Positions 8,621-19,306 of a DNA stretch of 64,000 bases are shown piece after piece. Under the pieces are notes generated by a model. It had not been told where the DNA came from, made no database searches, and worked only from the letters and a program-made list of their open reading frames with translations. Position numbers and translations under genes: made by a program. Each line of letters starts with the position of its first letter. The first letter of the stretch is position 1. The DNA is from Mycobacterium sp. AZCC_0083 (lineage in GTDB: Bacteria > Actinomycetota > Actinomycetes > Mycobacteriales > Mycobacteriaceae): the NCBI RefSeq assembly GCF_014202335.1, contig NZ_JACHGP010000002.1, positions 637,691 through 701,690 of the forward strand, in the 5' to 3' direction.

Positions 8621-9790
8621 ATGTCAGCGGTGTCCGACATGCAGCAGATCCACGACTGGTTTCTCGGTCGTGGGTTGCCGCTGGTCCTGACCCGACGGGT
8701 CCGCTCCCGCGACCTGATCGTCCGGTCCGCACCAGTGGTCAGTGGCGTCGGCGCGCTCACCGCGGCGACCATGCTGCTCGCGGAGATCACCGGTGACGCC
8801 CCCGACTACGGGTACGCCGTGCGTTTGGGCGTCATCGCCGCGGTGCTGGCCGTTGCGCCCTTCGTGCTGTACGTGCTGCACCACAGCGGAACGCGACTCG
8901 GCAAGGCGGGCCGCCGCACCGCCGCCCTGCTGGTGATGGCGATCTTCGTGGTGGTGACGCCGGTGACGGTCGACGGGTGGTCGGCCGCGGCGGCCGCGGA
9001 GGCGCCGATCTTCGTGGTCATCACCCTGCTCGCGATCTGGCTGACCTACGTCGGCTTCGGCTCGATCGCGTTGTGGGCGTTCCGGTTCGCGTGGGTACAA
9101 CTCGGCGCGGTGGGTTCAATGATGAGCCGCGCGCTGCCCCTGCTGATGTTGACCGTGGTGGTCTTCTTCACCGGCGAGCTGTGGCAGTTGGCCGCGCGGA
9201 TGACGCGCCAACGACTGTGGCAAGTAATTGGATTCCTCGCATTGATCGCACTGCTCTTCGTCGTGACCACCATCCGCGACGAGGTGCGCGCGCTGCGCGA
9301 GGACCGGGCCGAGCGCAGCGATCCGCGAGCGCTGCTCGCCGGTACGCCACTGGCCGGGTGCGTCGACCAGGAACCCGCCCGCACTCCCCTTTCGAAGGGC
9401 GAGCAGTTCAACGTCGTCGCGGTGATGGTGGTGTCGCAAGCAATCCAGGTGGTGTTCTTCACCACGGGCGTGTTTGCGTTCTTCCTTGCGCTCGGCGTGA
9501 TCGCCGTGCCCGACGACGTCGCGGTGCTGTGGTCGGCCGAGCAGGTGTGTTCGGTGGGCCAACCACCCTGCGCCGGAACGTGGTTCGGCGTTCACGTGCC
9601 GGTGCCACAGACGATCGTGCACATGTCGCTGATCGTGGCCGTGCTGTCCGGCCTCTACTTCACGGTCAGCACCAGCACCGACCCGCTGTACCGGCAACGC
9701 TTCTTCGACCCGCTGATCGCCGACGTGGCGGTGAGCCTGGCCGGCCGCGACGCCTACCTGACCCTCGAGGAGCGCGGGGTCAGCACCTAG
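8621..9790 (+). CDS. Multi-pass membrane protein, paralogue B
   Basis: A 389-residue integral membrane protein homologous to the product of 5471-6544 (shared WFLxRGLP, LPLLMLTVVVFF, HVPVPQ and RQRFFDPLIADV). It is longer because of an insertion of about 25 residues (near 225-250) before the EQFNVVAVMVVSQ helix, and it contains CSVGQPPC, possibly an external disulphide loop. The function is unknown. A GTG at 8633 and an ATG at 8639 are alternative starts; either would widen the very tight divergent spacer to the kinase gene. Confidence 0.75.
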   Translation: MSAVSDMQQIHDWFLGRGLPLVLTRRVRSRDLIVRSAPVVSGVGALTAATMLLAEITGDAPDYGYAVRLGVIAAVLAVAPFVLYVLHHSGTRLGKAGRRTAALLVMAIFVVVTPVTVDGWSAAAAAEAPIFVVITLLAIWLTYVGFGSIALWAFRFAWVQLGAVGSMMSRALPLLMLTVVVFFTGELWQLAARMTRQRLWQVIGFLALIALLFVVTTIRDEVRALREDRAERSDPRALLAGTPLAGCVDQEPARTPLSKGEQFNVVAVMVVSQAIQVVFFTTGVFAFFLALGVIAVPDDVAVLWSAEQVCSVGQPPCAGTWFGVHVPVPQTIVHMSLIVAVLSGLYFTVSTSTDPLYRQRFFDPLIADVAVSLAGRDAYLTLEERGVST

Positions 9791-9795
9791 CCGGC

Positions 9796-11469
9796 TCAGA
9801 ATGGTGGTATCGCGTCGAGCGCCGCGGCTTCGTTCTCGGCTTCGTTGCGTCGGCGTTCGTCGTCGATCCGTTGGCGGCGGTCTTGGGTGCGGGTGGTCTT
9901 GCGCCGCGGCATGGTCAGCCCCGCGGTGTGCGCCACGGGGGCATCGGTGTCGGTGACGGTGACTGGCGCGGTGGGCAGACACAGGCTGGGGAACAGCAAT
10001 CGGCTGCCCGGCCGGGTGGTGTCACTCTGCCCCGATGGCGAGGTCCAGACGACATCGCCGTCGGGTAGCTGTCGGTCACGCCAACCCCGTGGCCCGCCCC
10101 AGAAGGTTTTCAACAAATGATGAAACCTGCACAGGCACTTGAGGTTCGACGCGCACGTGGGCCCATGCGGATACGGAATCGTATGGTCCAGGTCGCACCG
10201 GTCCGCGGGCACGTTGCAGTGCGGGAAGCGACACGTCAGGTCGCGCGAGCGGACGAAGTCGGCTAACGCCCTGGAGGGTGTGTAGCGGGGTTCGGGTGGG
10301 GCGTTGCCCGGGTGCACGATCGGCACGACTTTGGCGTGCAGGGCGGCGCGGGCCACGACGGGTCCAGGCAGCAGCGGCCCGCCGATGATCACACCGGGCG
10401 GGGTGGCCAGGGGTTCGCCGGGGTCGGCGTTGCTCTCGGCGATGACCTCGGCCAGCGTCATCTCCCGCAGAGGCTTGCTGAACATGGGCGGTGTCTCACC
10501 GTCCAGGGAAGCGTGCTGCGCGGCCGCGTCCGCAGCCGCCTGCGGGTTGTCAGGTGCTGTGGCCGGATCTGCTGGGGTGACACCATCGTCGGGCAGGTCG
10601 GGCGGGTCGGGCTGGTGTGGCCCGGAAGGCTCGTGGGGCAGGTCTGGCTGCGAGGCGGCCGGGGGCAAGGTGACGGAGTCGGCGTGCGCAACGACGTACA
10701 CGACGACCGTGCTCGGCTCGGCTGCACCCGCGAAGCAGTGCTCATTGCCGCACAGGCAGGCCAAGCGGTCCTGCCCGTGCGCCAGGGCCCCCATCGCGTC
10801 GGAGCGGCGTTGATCGCGCGTGCGGGGATCGTCGTCGCACACCGTGCAGGCCAGCGCGTCCAGCCGTTGGTCGAGCGCCTCGGCGTCGGTGGCGAACAGG
10901 GTGCCCCATAGCGTGGCCAGCCCGGAGGCGTCGTCGAGGTAGACGTCGATGCCGCGACCGCGGGCGCTCTCCTGCATGCGGCGCACCGCGTACGGGTCGT
11001 GCTTGGCGATCAGTGCGTCGATGGCCTGGTCGGTCCGGTCCAACGACATCGGCCCCCATCCCTGGACCAGAACGGCCAGTGCCGCGTCGACGGCACGCAT
11101 CGCGTCGGGAGCCTTGATCAGTGCGGTCCGGTGCACGATGGTCGAGACCAGGCGGTACCCGATCAGCCCGTCGGCGAACAGCGCGGCGATCTTGGGCAGC
11201 CGGTCGCGCAGTGCAGTGCCGATCAACAGCAGGTGCGAGGCGTATCCCGGCGTGAGTTGTTGGGTCGCACCGATCTCGGCGCTGACTGCACCCCAGTTGT
11301 CCAGGAACCACTGGTCCCGGTTGGCCGATCCCGATGCGGCGTGGAGGGCGTCGAGCATGGCGACCATCCCGGCCAGCCGGCGTGCGCAGGCGGCGTTCTC
11401 GACCCGTGCCCACGCCAGGGTCGCGGCGGCCCCGGAGGTACGGGAAGCCTCGTCGAGAAGGTCGAACAT
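9796..11469 (-). CDS. DUF222 / HNH endonuclease-domain protein (13E12 family)
   Basis: The product is 557 residues, with an N-terminal DUF222 region (about 1-300), a Pro-rich linker of about 40 residues and a C-terminal HNH nuclease motif: CRFPHCNVPADRCDLDHTIP then CLCRFHHLLKTF. These are the REP13E12-type proteins, repeated in mycobacterial genomes and associated with mobile or SOS-controlled loci. The ATG at 11469 is chosen because a TAAATT -10 element ends 7 bases upstream and a near-perfect LexA box spans the start. A GTG 24 bases upstream is possible. A second family member ends the window. Confidence 0.88.
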   Translation of the reverse strand: MFDLLDEASRTSGAAATLAWARVENAACARRLAGMVAMLDALHAASGSANRDQWFLDNWGAVSAEIGATQQLTPGYASHLLLIGTALRDRLPKIAALFADGLIGYRLVSTIVHRTALIKAPDAMRAVDAALAVLVQGWGPMSLDRTDQAIDALIAKHDPYAVRRMQESARGRGIDVYLDDASGLATLWGTLFATDAEALDQRLDALACTVCDDDPRTRDQRRSDAMGALAHGQDRLACLCGNEHCFAGAAEPSTVVVYVVAHADSVTLPPAASQPDLPHEPSGPHQPDPPDLPDDGVTPADPATAPDNPQAAADAAAQHASLDGETPPMFSKPLREMTLAEVIAESNADPGEPLATPPGVIIGGPLLPGPVVARAALHAKVVPIVHPGNAPPEPRYTPSRALADFVRSRDLTCRFPHCNVPADRCDLDHTIPYPHGPTCASNLKCLCRFHHLLKTFWGGPRGWRDRQLPDGDVVWTSPSGQSDTTRPGSRLLFPSLCLPTAPVTVTDTDAPVAHTAGLTMPRRKTTRTQDRRQRIDDERRRNEAENEAAALDAIPPF

Positions 11470-11477
11470 GCTTTCGA
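11462..11477. promoter_or_regulatory. LexA/SOS box (one mismatch) over the start codon
   Basis: TCGAAC-ATGC-TTTCGA differs at one position from the mycobacterial SOS box TCGAAC-N4-GTTCGA. It covers the DUF222-HNH start codon and touches its -10 element. Confidence 0.65.
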
Positions 11478-11482
11478 ATTTA
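11477..11482 (-). promoter_or_regulatory. -10 element of the first DUF222-HNH gene
   Basis: TAAATT on the minus strand, 7 bases before the ATG, consistent with a leaderless mRNA under the overlapping LexA box. Confidence 0.5.
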
Positions 11483-11606
11483 CCGGCCCGCACCGACCGC
11501 GACTACCCGCCGTATCCACGCCTGTGGATGAAAGCCGGACTGTGGACAAACGGCGGTCCCATCACCGAAAGTCAGTGCCCATGCTAATGCGCCAAACTCG
11601 AAGGCC

Positions 11607-12164
11607 CTAGGGCCTCGCCAGCATCCGCGCGACGTGGGTGCGCGCAATCGACTCGGCGTAGGCACCGCTGACCCGGTCCGGTTCGACGGCCACCGAGCAC
11701 GCGAGACCGTCGAGCAACGCGAGTAGTTCGACTGCCGCGGCGCGGTCGTCGAGATCAGGTGCTGCGACGGCGATGGTGCGACGCAAGAGGTCCTCGATGG
11801 CCAGCCAGTCGGCGCGGTGCCGTGCCGCCGTGGGCTCGTCGACTGCCGCGCGCGCCAGCCGTAGCAGCCAGGTGACGCTGATGTCGCGGTCGTCGGCGCT
11901 GATCAGTGCCGCAGCCAGTTCGGCCAGCTGCTCGGCGGCTGGCATGTCGGGGCCGATGCGCTCGGCGAGCCGGGCCCGGAACCGGTCGGCAGCGAGGTCC
12001 ATCGCCGCGGCGAGCATGGCGTCCTTGGTCGGGAAGTGGTGTTGCACTGCGCCGATCGAGACTCCCGCCAGCGCAGCGACTCTGCGCACCGAGACGCCCT
12101 CGAAACCATCGGCGACCAGAGCGCGCAACACCGCGTCCGCCATGCGCTCATACGACTCGCCCAT
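11607..12164 (-). CDS. TetR-family transcriptional repressor
   Basis: The product is 185 residues. The N-terminal helix-turn-helix (about 20-55) is VSVRRVAALAGVSIGAVQHHFPTKDAM, shown here across two halves of the motif: the core is VAALAGVS then AVQHHF. The ligand-binding C-terminal domain is variable. It diverges from the DUF418 membrane gene across a 22-base perfect palindrome, the probable operator for both. The ATG at 12164 is preferred over the adjacent GTG at 12167 because TATCAT ends 6 bases before it. Confidence 0.9.
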   Translation of the reverse strand: MGESYERMADAVLRALVADGFEGVSVRRVAALAGVSIGAVQHHFPTKDAMLAAAMDLAADRFRARLAERIGPDMPAAEQLAELAAALISADDRDISVTWLLRLARAAVDEPTAARHRADWLAIEDLLRRTIAVAAPDLDDRAAAVELLALLDGLACSVAVEPDRVSGAYAESIARTHVARMLARP

Positions 12165-12170
12165 CACCCC

Positions 12171-12176
12171 ATGATA
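12171..12176 (-). promoter_or_regulatory. -10 element of the tetR-family gene
   Basis: TATCAT on the minus strand, 6 bases before the ATG; it lies 4 bases from the palindromic operator. Confidence 0.5.
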
Positions 12177-12180
12177 GCCC

Positions 12181-12202
12181 TACCAATACGATCGTATTGG
12201 TA
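12181..12202. promoter_or_regulatory. Perfect 22-bp palindrome, TetR operator
   Basis: The sequence TACCAATACGA followed by its exact inverted copy TCGTATTGGTA forms an uninterrupted palindrome centred between the divergent tetR and DUF418 genes. It overlaps the rightward -10 and adjoins the leftward one. Autoregulation and repression of DUF418 are inferred. Confidence 0.85.
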
Positions 12203-12206
12203 CGGT
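12201..12206 (+). promoter_or_regulatory. -10 element of the DUF418 gene
   Basis: TACGGT, 8 bases before the ATG at 12215, partly inside the palindromic operator. Confidence 0.45.
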
Positions 12207-12214
12207 CGGCGAAC

Positions 12215-13381
12215 ATGAGCTCCTCTCGACTCGCGTCGCTCGACGTGCTGCGCGGCATCGCGATCCTTGGCACGTTGGGCACCAACATCTGGATCTTCAC
12301 CCATCCCGAGGGGCTCATCGGGTACATCAACGGCACACCCGACTCGGGTTGGCGAGGGGTCGAGATCGGGTTGCAGTTGATGACTCAGGGCAAGTTCCTC
12401 GGGCTGCTCACAGTCATGTTCGGCATAGGCCTTGCGCTGCAACAGCGCTCGGCCCGCCGTGCTGGACAGCGCTGGCCGGGCAGCTACCCCTGGCGCGCCA
12501 TGCTGCTGCTGCTCGACGGCATCGTGCACTTCGTCCTGATGACCGAGTTCGACGTGTTGGTCGGTTACGCGATCACGGGCTGGATCGTGTCCTACCTGCT
12601 GGTCACCTCACCGCGGACGCAGCGGCGCGTGATCGCCGGGGCGGCCGCGGTGCACGTCACGCTGCTGACCCTGGTCACCGTCACGCTGTTCACGCTCCCC
12701 CGCGGCGCCGCTCTCCCGCGGCGCTCGACCCCAATCCGTATGCCGACGGCTCTTGGTGGGATCTGGTGCTCTTCCGCCTGGACCACGTCTTGCTGTTCCG
12801 TCTTGAGACCTTGTTCATCTTCCCGTTGTCGATCGCCCTGTTCCTGGTGGGAGCCGGGCTCTTTCACGCCGGTGTGCTCGAGGAGCGGGGCACGCGCCTG
12901 CGCCGGCGGCTGATGCTGGCCGGCTTCGGAGTGGCGTTGCCCATCGACGTCGCACTCGAGGTGAGCGGAGCAGGCGGCGGCGGTCTGCTGCTCGCCCGGT
13001 ACGGCGCCGCGCCGATCGTCGCGCTGGCGATCCTTGCCGTGGTGGCCGAGTTCTACCCCCGCCGCCCCAGCCACCAGCTCGGCATCCGGCCGTCGACTGA
13101 AGGAAGTCGGCCGGATGGCGTTGTCGTGCTACGTGTTTCAGAACCTGGTCGCCTCGGCACTGTGCTACGGCTGGGGCCTGGGCCTTGCCGCCATGGTGCC
13201 CGCCGAACAGCGGGTGCCCGCCACCGTCGCGATCTACCTCGTCGTCGCAGCTGTGACGATGACGATCGCGCATCTGTGGCTACGGCGCTTCGCCCGCGGA
13301 CCCGTCGAATGGCTGTGGAACAGCACGTATCAAGCCATCACACGCCCACGCACGAACCGCGACACCGTCGCAGCCGCTTAG
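12215..13381 (+). pseudogene. DUF418 membrane protein with two compensating frameshifts
   Basis: The reading starts MSSSRLASLDVLRGIAILG and gives the typical N-terminus of DUF418 membrane proteins, including LTVMFGIGLALQQRSA and the GWIVSYLL helix. Near 12713, in a C-rich run, the coding signal moves to the frame one base earlier and continues ALDPNPYADGSWWDLVLFRL. Near 13056, in a run of five Cs, it returns to the first frame for RRLKEVGRMALSCYVFQ to the stop. Joined, this is a normal product of about 388 residues. As written it cannot make the whole protein. Opposite one-base errors in C runs suggest either sequencing/assembly error or recent decay. It lies beside a TetR gene and abuts the mpa stop. 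Confidence 0.85.
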
Positions 13382-15210
13382 AGGTACTGCCCCAGGTTCG
13401 ACTCGGTGTCGATGGCCCGGCTGGCACTCGAACTCTTGCCGGTGACGAGCGTGCGGATGTAGACGATCCGCTCGCCCTTCTTGCCCGAGATACGAGCCCA
13501 GTCATCGGGATTCGTCGTGTTCGGCAGGTCCTCGTTCTCGGCGAATTCGTCGACGATCGAGTCAAGCAGGTGCTGGATGCGCAGACCGTGCTGACCACTT
13601 TCCAGGACGGCCTTGATCGCGTTCTTCTTCGCGCGGTCGACGACGTTCTGGATCATTGCACCGGAGTTGAAGTCCTTGAAGTACATGACTTCCTTGTCAC
13701 CGTTGGCGTAGGTGACCTCCAGGAACCGGTTGTCGTCGATTTCGGCGTACATTCGGTCGACGACCTTCTCGATCATCGTCTTGATGGTCAGCGCGCGGTC
13801 ACCGCCGAACTCGCCCAAATCATCGGAGTGCAAGGGCAAGTTCTCGACGAGGTACTTGCTGAAGATGTCCTGTGCCGACTCGGCATCCGGTCGCTCGATC
13901 TTGATCTTGACGTCCAGGCGGCCGGGCCGCAGGATCGCCGGATCGATCATGTCCTCGCGGTTGGAGGCACCGATGACGATGACGTTCTCGAGGCCCTCGA
14001 CGCCGTCGATCTCCGAAAGCAGCTGCGGGACCACGGTGGTCTCCACGTCGGAGCTGACGCCAGTCCCGCGGGTACGGAAGATCGAGTCCATCTCGTCGAA
14101 GAACACGATCACGGGGGTGCCCTCGGAGGCCTTCTCCCGCGCCCTCTGGAAGATCAGCCGGATGTGGCGCTCCGTCTCGCCGACGAACTTGTTCAGCAGC
14201 TCCGGGCCCTTGATGTTGAGGAAGTACGACTTCGCCTCGCGGGCGTCCTCGCCACGAACCTCGGCCATCTTCTTGGCCAGTGAGTTGGCCACGGCCTTGG
14301 CGATCAATGTCTTACCGCAACCGGGAGGACCGTAGAGCAGCACACCCTTCGGCGGCCGCAGCGAGTACTCGCGGTACAGGTCCTTGTGCAGGAACGGCAG
14401 TTCGACGGCGTCGCGGATCTGCTCGATCTGCCGCGTCAGCCCGCCGATGTCCTCGTAGCTGACGTCGGGAACCTCTTCGAGCACCAGGTCCTCGACCTCG
14501 GCCTTGGGGATGCGTTCGAACGCGTACCCGGCCTTGGTGTCGACCAGCAGCGAGTCACCTGGGCGCAGCTTGCGCGGCCGCAGGTCGTCGTCGACGCCTT
14601 CGTCCACCTGGGACGGAGTGTCCTCGACCAAGACCAAGGGCTCGGCAAGCCAGACGATGCGCTCCTCGTCGGCGTGCCCGACGACCAGCGCGCGATGACC
14701 GTCGGCGAGGATCTCGCGCAACGTGCTGATCTCGCCGACGGCTTCGAAGTTGCCGGCTTCGACCACGGTCAGCGCTTCGTTCAGGCGGACGGTCTGGCCC
14801 TGCTTGAGTTCGCCGACCTCGATGTTCGGCGAGCAGGTCAGGCGCATCTTTCGGCCAGAGGTGAACACGTCGACCGTGTCGTCCTCGTGCGTGCCGAGGA
14901 GCACGCCGTAACCGCTGGGCGGCTGACCGAGCCGGTCGACCTCCTCGCGGAGCGCGAGCAGCTGCTGGCGCGCCTCCTTCAGCGTGTCCATCAGCTTCGC
15001 GTTGCGAGACGCGAGCGAGTCGATCCTGGCTTCGAGCTGGTGCACGTCGCGGGCGGTTCGCAGCCCGCTGTTGGCACCTACTGCCTGCTCAAGCTGTTCA
15101 CGCAGCGCCGCCGCCTCACGGCGAAGTTCCTCGAGTTCGGCAGCGTCATCGCTCGACATTGGAGTGTCACGATCTTCTCGGTAGGCTCCCGAATGTTCGG
15201 ACTCACTCAT
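13378..15210 (-). CDS. mpa: Mycobacterial proteasome ATPase Mpa (ARC)
   Basis: The product is 610 residues. It has an N-terminal coiled-coil that captures Pup (about 20-97), OB domains (about 98-245) and an AAA ATPase domain with Walker A GPPGCGKT (294-301), Walker B VIVFFDE (367-373) and the arginine-rich SRH. The C-terminus ends GQYL, the penultimate-tyrosine tail that docks into PrcA pockets. It unfolds pupylated proteins into the proteasome. A GGAAGGGG ribosome site precedes the ATG. It is unlinked to prcBA by about 11 kb of inserted genes. Confidence 0.97.
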   Translation of the reverse strand: MSESEHSGAYREDRDTPMSSDDAAELEELRREAAALREQLEQAVGANSGLRTARDVHQLEARIDSLASRNAKLMDTLKEARQQLLALREEVDRLGQPPSGYGVLLGTHEDDTVDVFTSGRKMRLTCSPNIEVGELKQGQTVRLNEALTVVEAGNFEAVGEISTLREILADGHRALVVGHADEERIVWLAEPLVLVEDTPSQVDEGVDDDLRPRKLRPGDSLLVDTKAGYAFERIPKAEVEDLVLEEVPDVSYEDIGGLTRQIEQIRDAVELPFLHKDLYREYSLRPPKGVLLYGPPGCGKTLIAKAVANSLAKKMAEVRGEDAREAKSYFLNIKGPELLNKFVGETERHIRLIFQRAREKASEGTPVIVFFDEMDSIFRTRGTGVSSDVETTVVPQLLSEIDGVEGLENVIVIGASNREDMIDPAILRPGRLDVKIKIERPDAESAQDIFSKYLVENLPLHSDDLGEFGGDRALTIKTMIEKVVDRMYAEIDDNRFLEVTYANGDKEVMYFKDFNSGAMIQNVVDRAKKNAIKAVLESGQHGLRIQHLLDSIVDEFAENEDLPNTTNPDDWARISGKKGERIVYIRTLVTGKSSSASRAIDTESNLGQYL

Positions 15211-15354
15211 GTTGCGCCCCTTCCCGCACCGGAAGTTGGTGCAGTAACAACTTCAACGCTACCGGCGATTCAGTCATTGTGTGCGGTGTAGGAATTCGAC
15301 ACACCAGCAACACTGTTAACCTCGTGTTTAGTTGGCCCCGTTGAAAGGACAGCC

Positions 15355-15849
15355 GTGATCTTCAAAACCCTCGTTACCGGCATGGCAGCAGCCGCTGTGG
15401 TAGCCGCAGCCGCGGGTGGTGTGACTTCCATTGCAGCGAGCGCCTCGCCGGCCGCTCCGGCGATCCAGCCGGTCGTGTGGGACATCCCGTTCCCGCAGGC
15501 CCCTGCGCCGGAACTGCAGCCCCAGCTGCTGCAAACCCTTCAGGGCCTCGCCTCAGGCGGCTCGTTCTCCGGAGCGAAGGCCAGCTACATCGAGGGTGGC
15601 ATCGGCCGCATCGAAGGCATCGCCGCGGATCGCGCGTACCGAAACGCCGCGGCAGACGGCAAGTTCCCGCTGACCTTCGTCATCGCCGACATCGACTCTG
15701 ACGGCGTAAACGTGACCGCGAACGTCACCGCGACGGCAGCCACCGGCGGCACCAACTCGCAGCCAGTGACATTCGTCGCAGGCCCGAGCCCCAGCGGCTA
15801 TCAGATCTCCAAGCAGTCCGCCTTGGCGCTGCTGAGCTCCGCGGGCTAA
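15355..15849 (+). CDS. Exported MTB12/CFP2-like protein
   Basis: A 164-residue protein with a cleavable signal peptide (about 1-35, AAAVVAAAAGGVTSIAASAS) and no lipobox. The mature part follows the low-molecular-weight antigen MTB12 pattern: a proline-rich start (PVVWDIPFPQAPAP), an EGGIG motif near residue 82 and a C-terminus with QPVTFVAGPSPSGYQISKQS. It is probably secreted or cell-wall associated; the molecular function of the family is unknown. The GTG start is preceded by GAAAGGA. A lipoprotein of related fold follows 9 bases later, as an apparent tandem pair. Confidence 0.8.
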   Translation: MIFKTLVTGMAAAAVVAAAAGGVTSIAASASPAAPAIQPVVWDIPFPQAPAPELQPQLLQTLQGLASGGSFSGAKASYIEGGIGRIEGIAADRAYRNAAADGKFPLTFVIADIDSDGVNVTANVTATAATGGTNSQPVTFVAGPSPSGYQISKQSALALLSSAG

Positions 15850-15858
15850 ACCCATCCG

Positions 15859-16371
15859 GTGCGCAGCACCCCAGCCGTAATCCTGAGCGCCGTCACGACC
15901 GTGGCGGCGCTCGGGGTTGCTGGGTGTGCGCAGACCCCGCCACCCGCGCAGTCGCCGAGCCACCAGCCGACCACGGTCGCCGCCGCTCCGTCGGCCGCCC
16001 CGCTGCCGTCGCCGGATGCGTTGACCGGCGTGCTCTACCGCCTGGCCGACACTTCGATTCCGGTTGAGCAGAAGGTCGGCCTCGTGCAGTACGCGACGGT
16101 CGACGACCAGCCCGTACTGACCAACTTCGGCGAAGCGCTCAAGGCCAACGGCTTCGTGCCGCTCAACGTTGCGGCGACCGACCTCGCCTGGTCGGCCCAA
16201 CCCGGCAACGTGTTGGCCAACGTCACGCTCAGCACCGCGGATCCGGCCGTCAAGCCGTTCACCTATCCGATGGAATTCACCCCGCTCCACGACGCCTGGC
16301 AGTTGACCCAGCGCACCGCCGATCAACTTCTGCCGCTGGCAGGCACCACCGCACCCAAACCGTCGAGCTGA
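15859..16371 (+). CDS. lppK: Lipoprotein LppK (MTB12-like fold)
   Basis: A 170-residue product with a lipoprotein signal peptide and lipobox VAGC (Cys23), then a low-complexity Pro/Ala/Ser linker (about 25-55). The C-terminal domain resembles the MTB12-like domain of the preceding gene. Gene order (mpa upstream, DUF503 and trmI downstream) matches Rv2116 lppK. It is expected to be anchored to the outer face of the membrane; its role is unknown. The GTG start is the only one that gives a complete signal peptide. Confidence 0.8.
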   Translation: MRSTPAVILSAVTTVAALGVAGCAQTPPPAQSPSHQPTTVAAAPSAAPLPSPDALTGVLYRLADTSIPVEQKVGLVQYATVDDQPVLTNFGEALKANGFVPLNVAATDLAWSAQPGNVLANVTLSTADPAVKPFTYPMEFTPLHDAWQLTQRTADQLLPLAGTTAPKPSS

Positions 16372-16377
16372 TTCACC

Positions 16378-16650
16378 GTGTGGATCGGCTGGCTGGAGTT
16401 CGACGTGCTCCTCGGTGACGTGCGATCGCTCAAGCAGAAGCGGTCCGCGATCCGGCCCGTGATCGCCGAACTTCGGCGCAAGTTCGACGTGTCCGCCGCC
16501 GAGACGGGCGACCAGGATCTGCACCGCAGGGCCGGCCTCGGGGTTGGGGTCGTGGCCGCCGACCGAAATCACGTCGTCGACGTTCTCGATGCGGCCGAGC
16601 GACTGGTCGCAGAACGGCCCGAGTTGGAGTTGCTCTCGGTACGTCGCCGT

Positions 16651-16674
<24 letters not shown>
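16378..16674 (+). CDS. DUF503 family protein (Rv2117 type)
   Basis: A 98-residue product with the DUF503 signature: WIGWLEFDVLLGDVRSLKQK at the N-terminus, then RSAIRPVIAELRRKFDVSAAE and a C-terminal VLDAAERLVAERPELELLSV. The function of the family is unknown; a paralogue is often found beside rbfA. The GTG start is 6 bases after the lppK stop. The stop codon lies in the first unit of a 27-base tandem repeat, so the present C-terminus (LRSSADD) is probably a duplication of the ancestral end (LRRSTDD) encoded in the third unit. Confidence 0.85.
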
Positions 16675-18511
<1,837 letters not shown>

Positions 18512-18515
<4 letters not shown>

Positions 18516-19306
18516 TCGACCCCTACTACCATCGGCTGCCCGCCGATGGCGAGTTTCAGGTGTTCGCGTCCGCCGAGGGCACCGGCAGCAACTGGGACAC
18601 CACGATCCAGCACGGATCGCCGCCGTTGGCGTTGCTGACCAAGGCGATCGAGGAGCTGGCCGGCGGCTCCTCGCAGCGGGTAGGCCGTTTGGTCCTGGAC
18701 ATCCTCGGCGCCATTCCCGTTGCGCCCGTGAAGGTTCGGGCCTGGGTGGAGCGGCCCGGCGCCCGCATTTCCCTGATGGCGGCCGAGATGCTCACGACCA
18801 GGCCCGACGGCACCGACCGCGCGGTGGCCCGGTTGAGCGCGTGGTTGTTGGCAACCACTGACACCGCCGACGCCGTCACCGACCGCCATCCCCCGCTGGT
18901 CGAAGGCGCGGCGGAGCCGCACGCGCATGACTGGCTCGGCGCGCCGGGCTACGTGCAGACGGTCAGCTGGCGCACCCAGGTGACCGCTTCCGGCGAGTCC
19001 AACGAGGCGTGGCTCAGCCCGCTCGTCTCCCTGGTCGACGATGAGCCGCTCACCGACCTGCAGCGGCTGACGATGGTGGTCGACACCGCCAACGGCGTCG
19101 GCGCTGCGTTGGATCCGGACGAGTTCGTGTTCATGAACACCGACACCGCGGTGCACCTGCACCGGGCACCGTCCGGCAACGACTTCGGGCTACGCTCCCG
19201 CGGATCCATCGGACCGGACGGCATCGGCGTCACCACCGCCGAGATCTATGACCGCGACGGCTTCATCGGGACGTCGGCGCAGACACTGCTGGTCCAGCGG
19301 CGGTGA
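18512..19306 (+). CDS. Thioesterase-superfamily (double hot-dog) protein
   Basis: A 264-residue product resembling the TesB-like acyl-CoA thioesterase superfamily: GSNWDTTIQHGSPPLALLTK near the start and SRGSIGPDGIGVTTAEIYD then GTSAQTLLVQRR at the end. The two halves fit a duplicated hot-dog fold. The likely substrate is an acyl-CoA. The GTG overlaps the stop of the nuclease gene (GTGA), so translation is coupled. The 3' end overlaps the LLM oxidoreductase gene by 44 bases, tail to tail. Confidence 0.8.

Noticed and set aside
12349..14283. A 644-codon open frame crossing DUF418 and part of mpa
   Set aside because: Only 12718-13050 of it carries homology (the middle part of DUF418). The rest is antisense to mpa and has no protein-like pattern.
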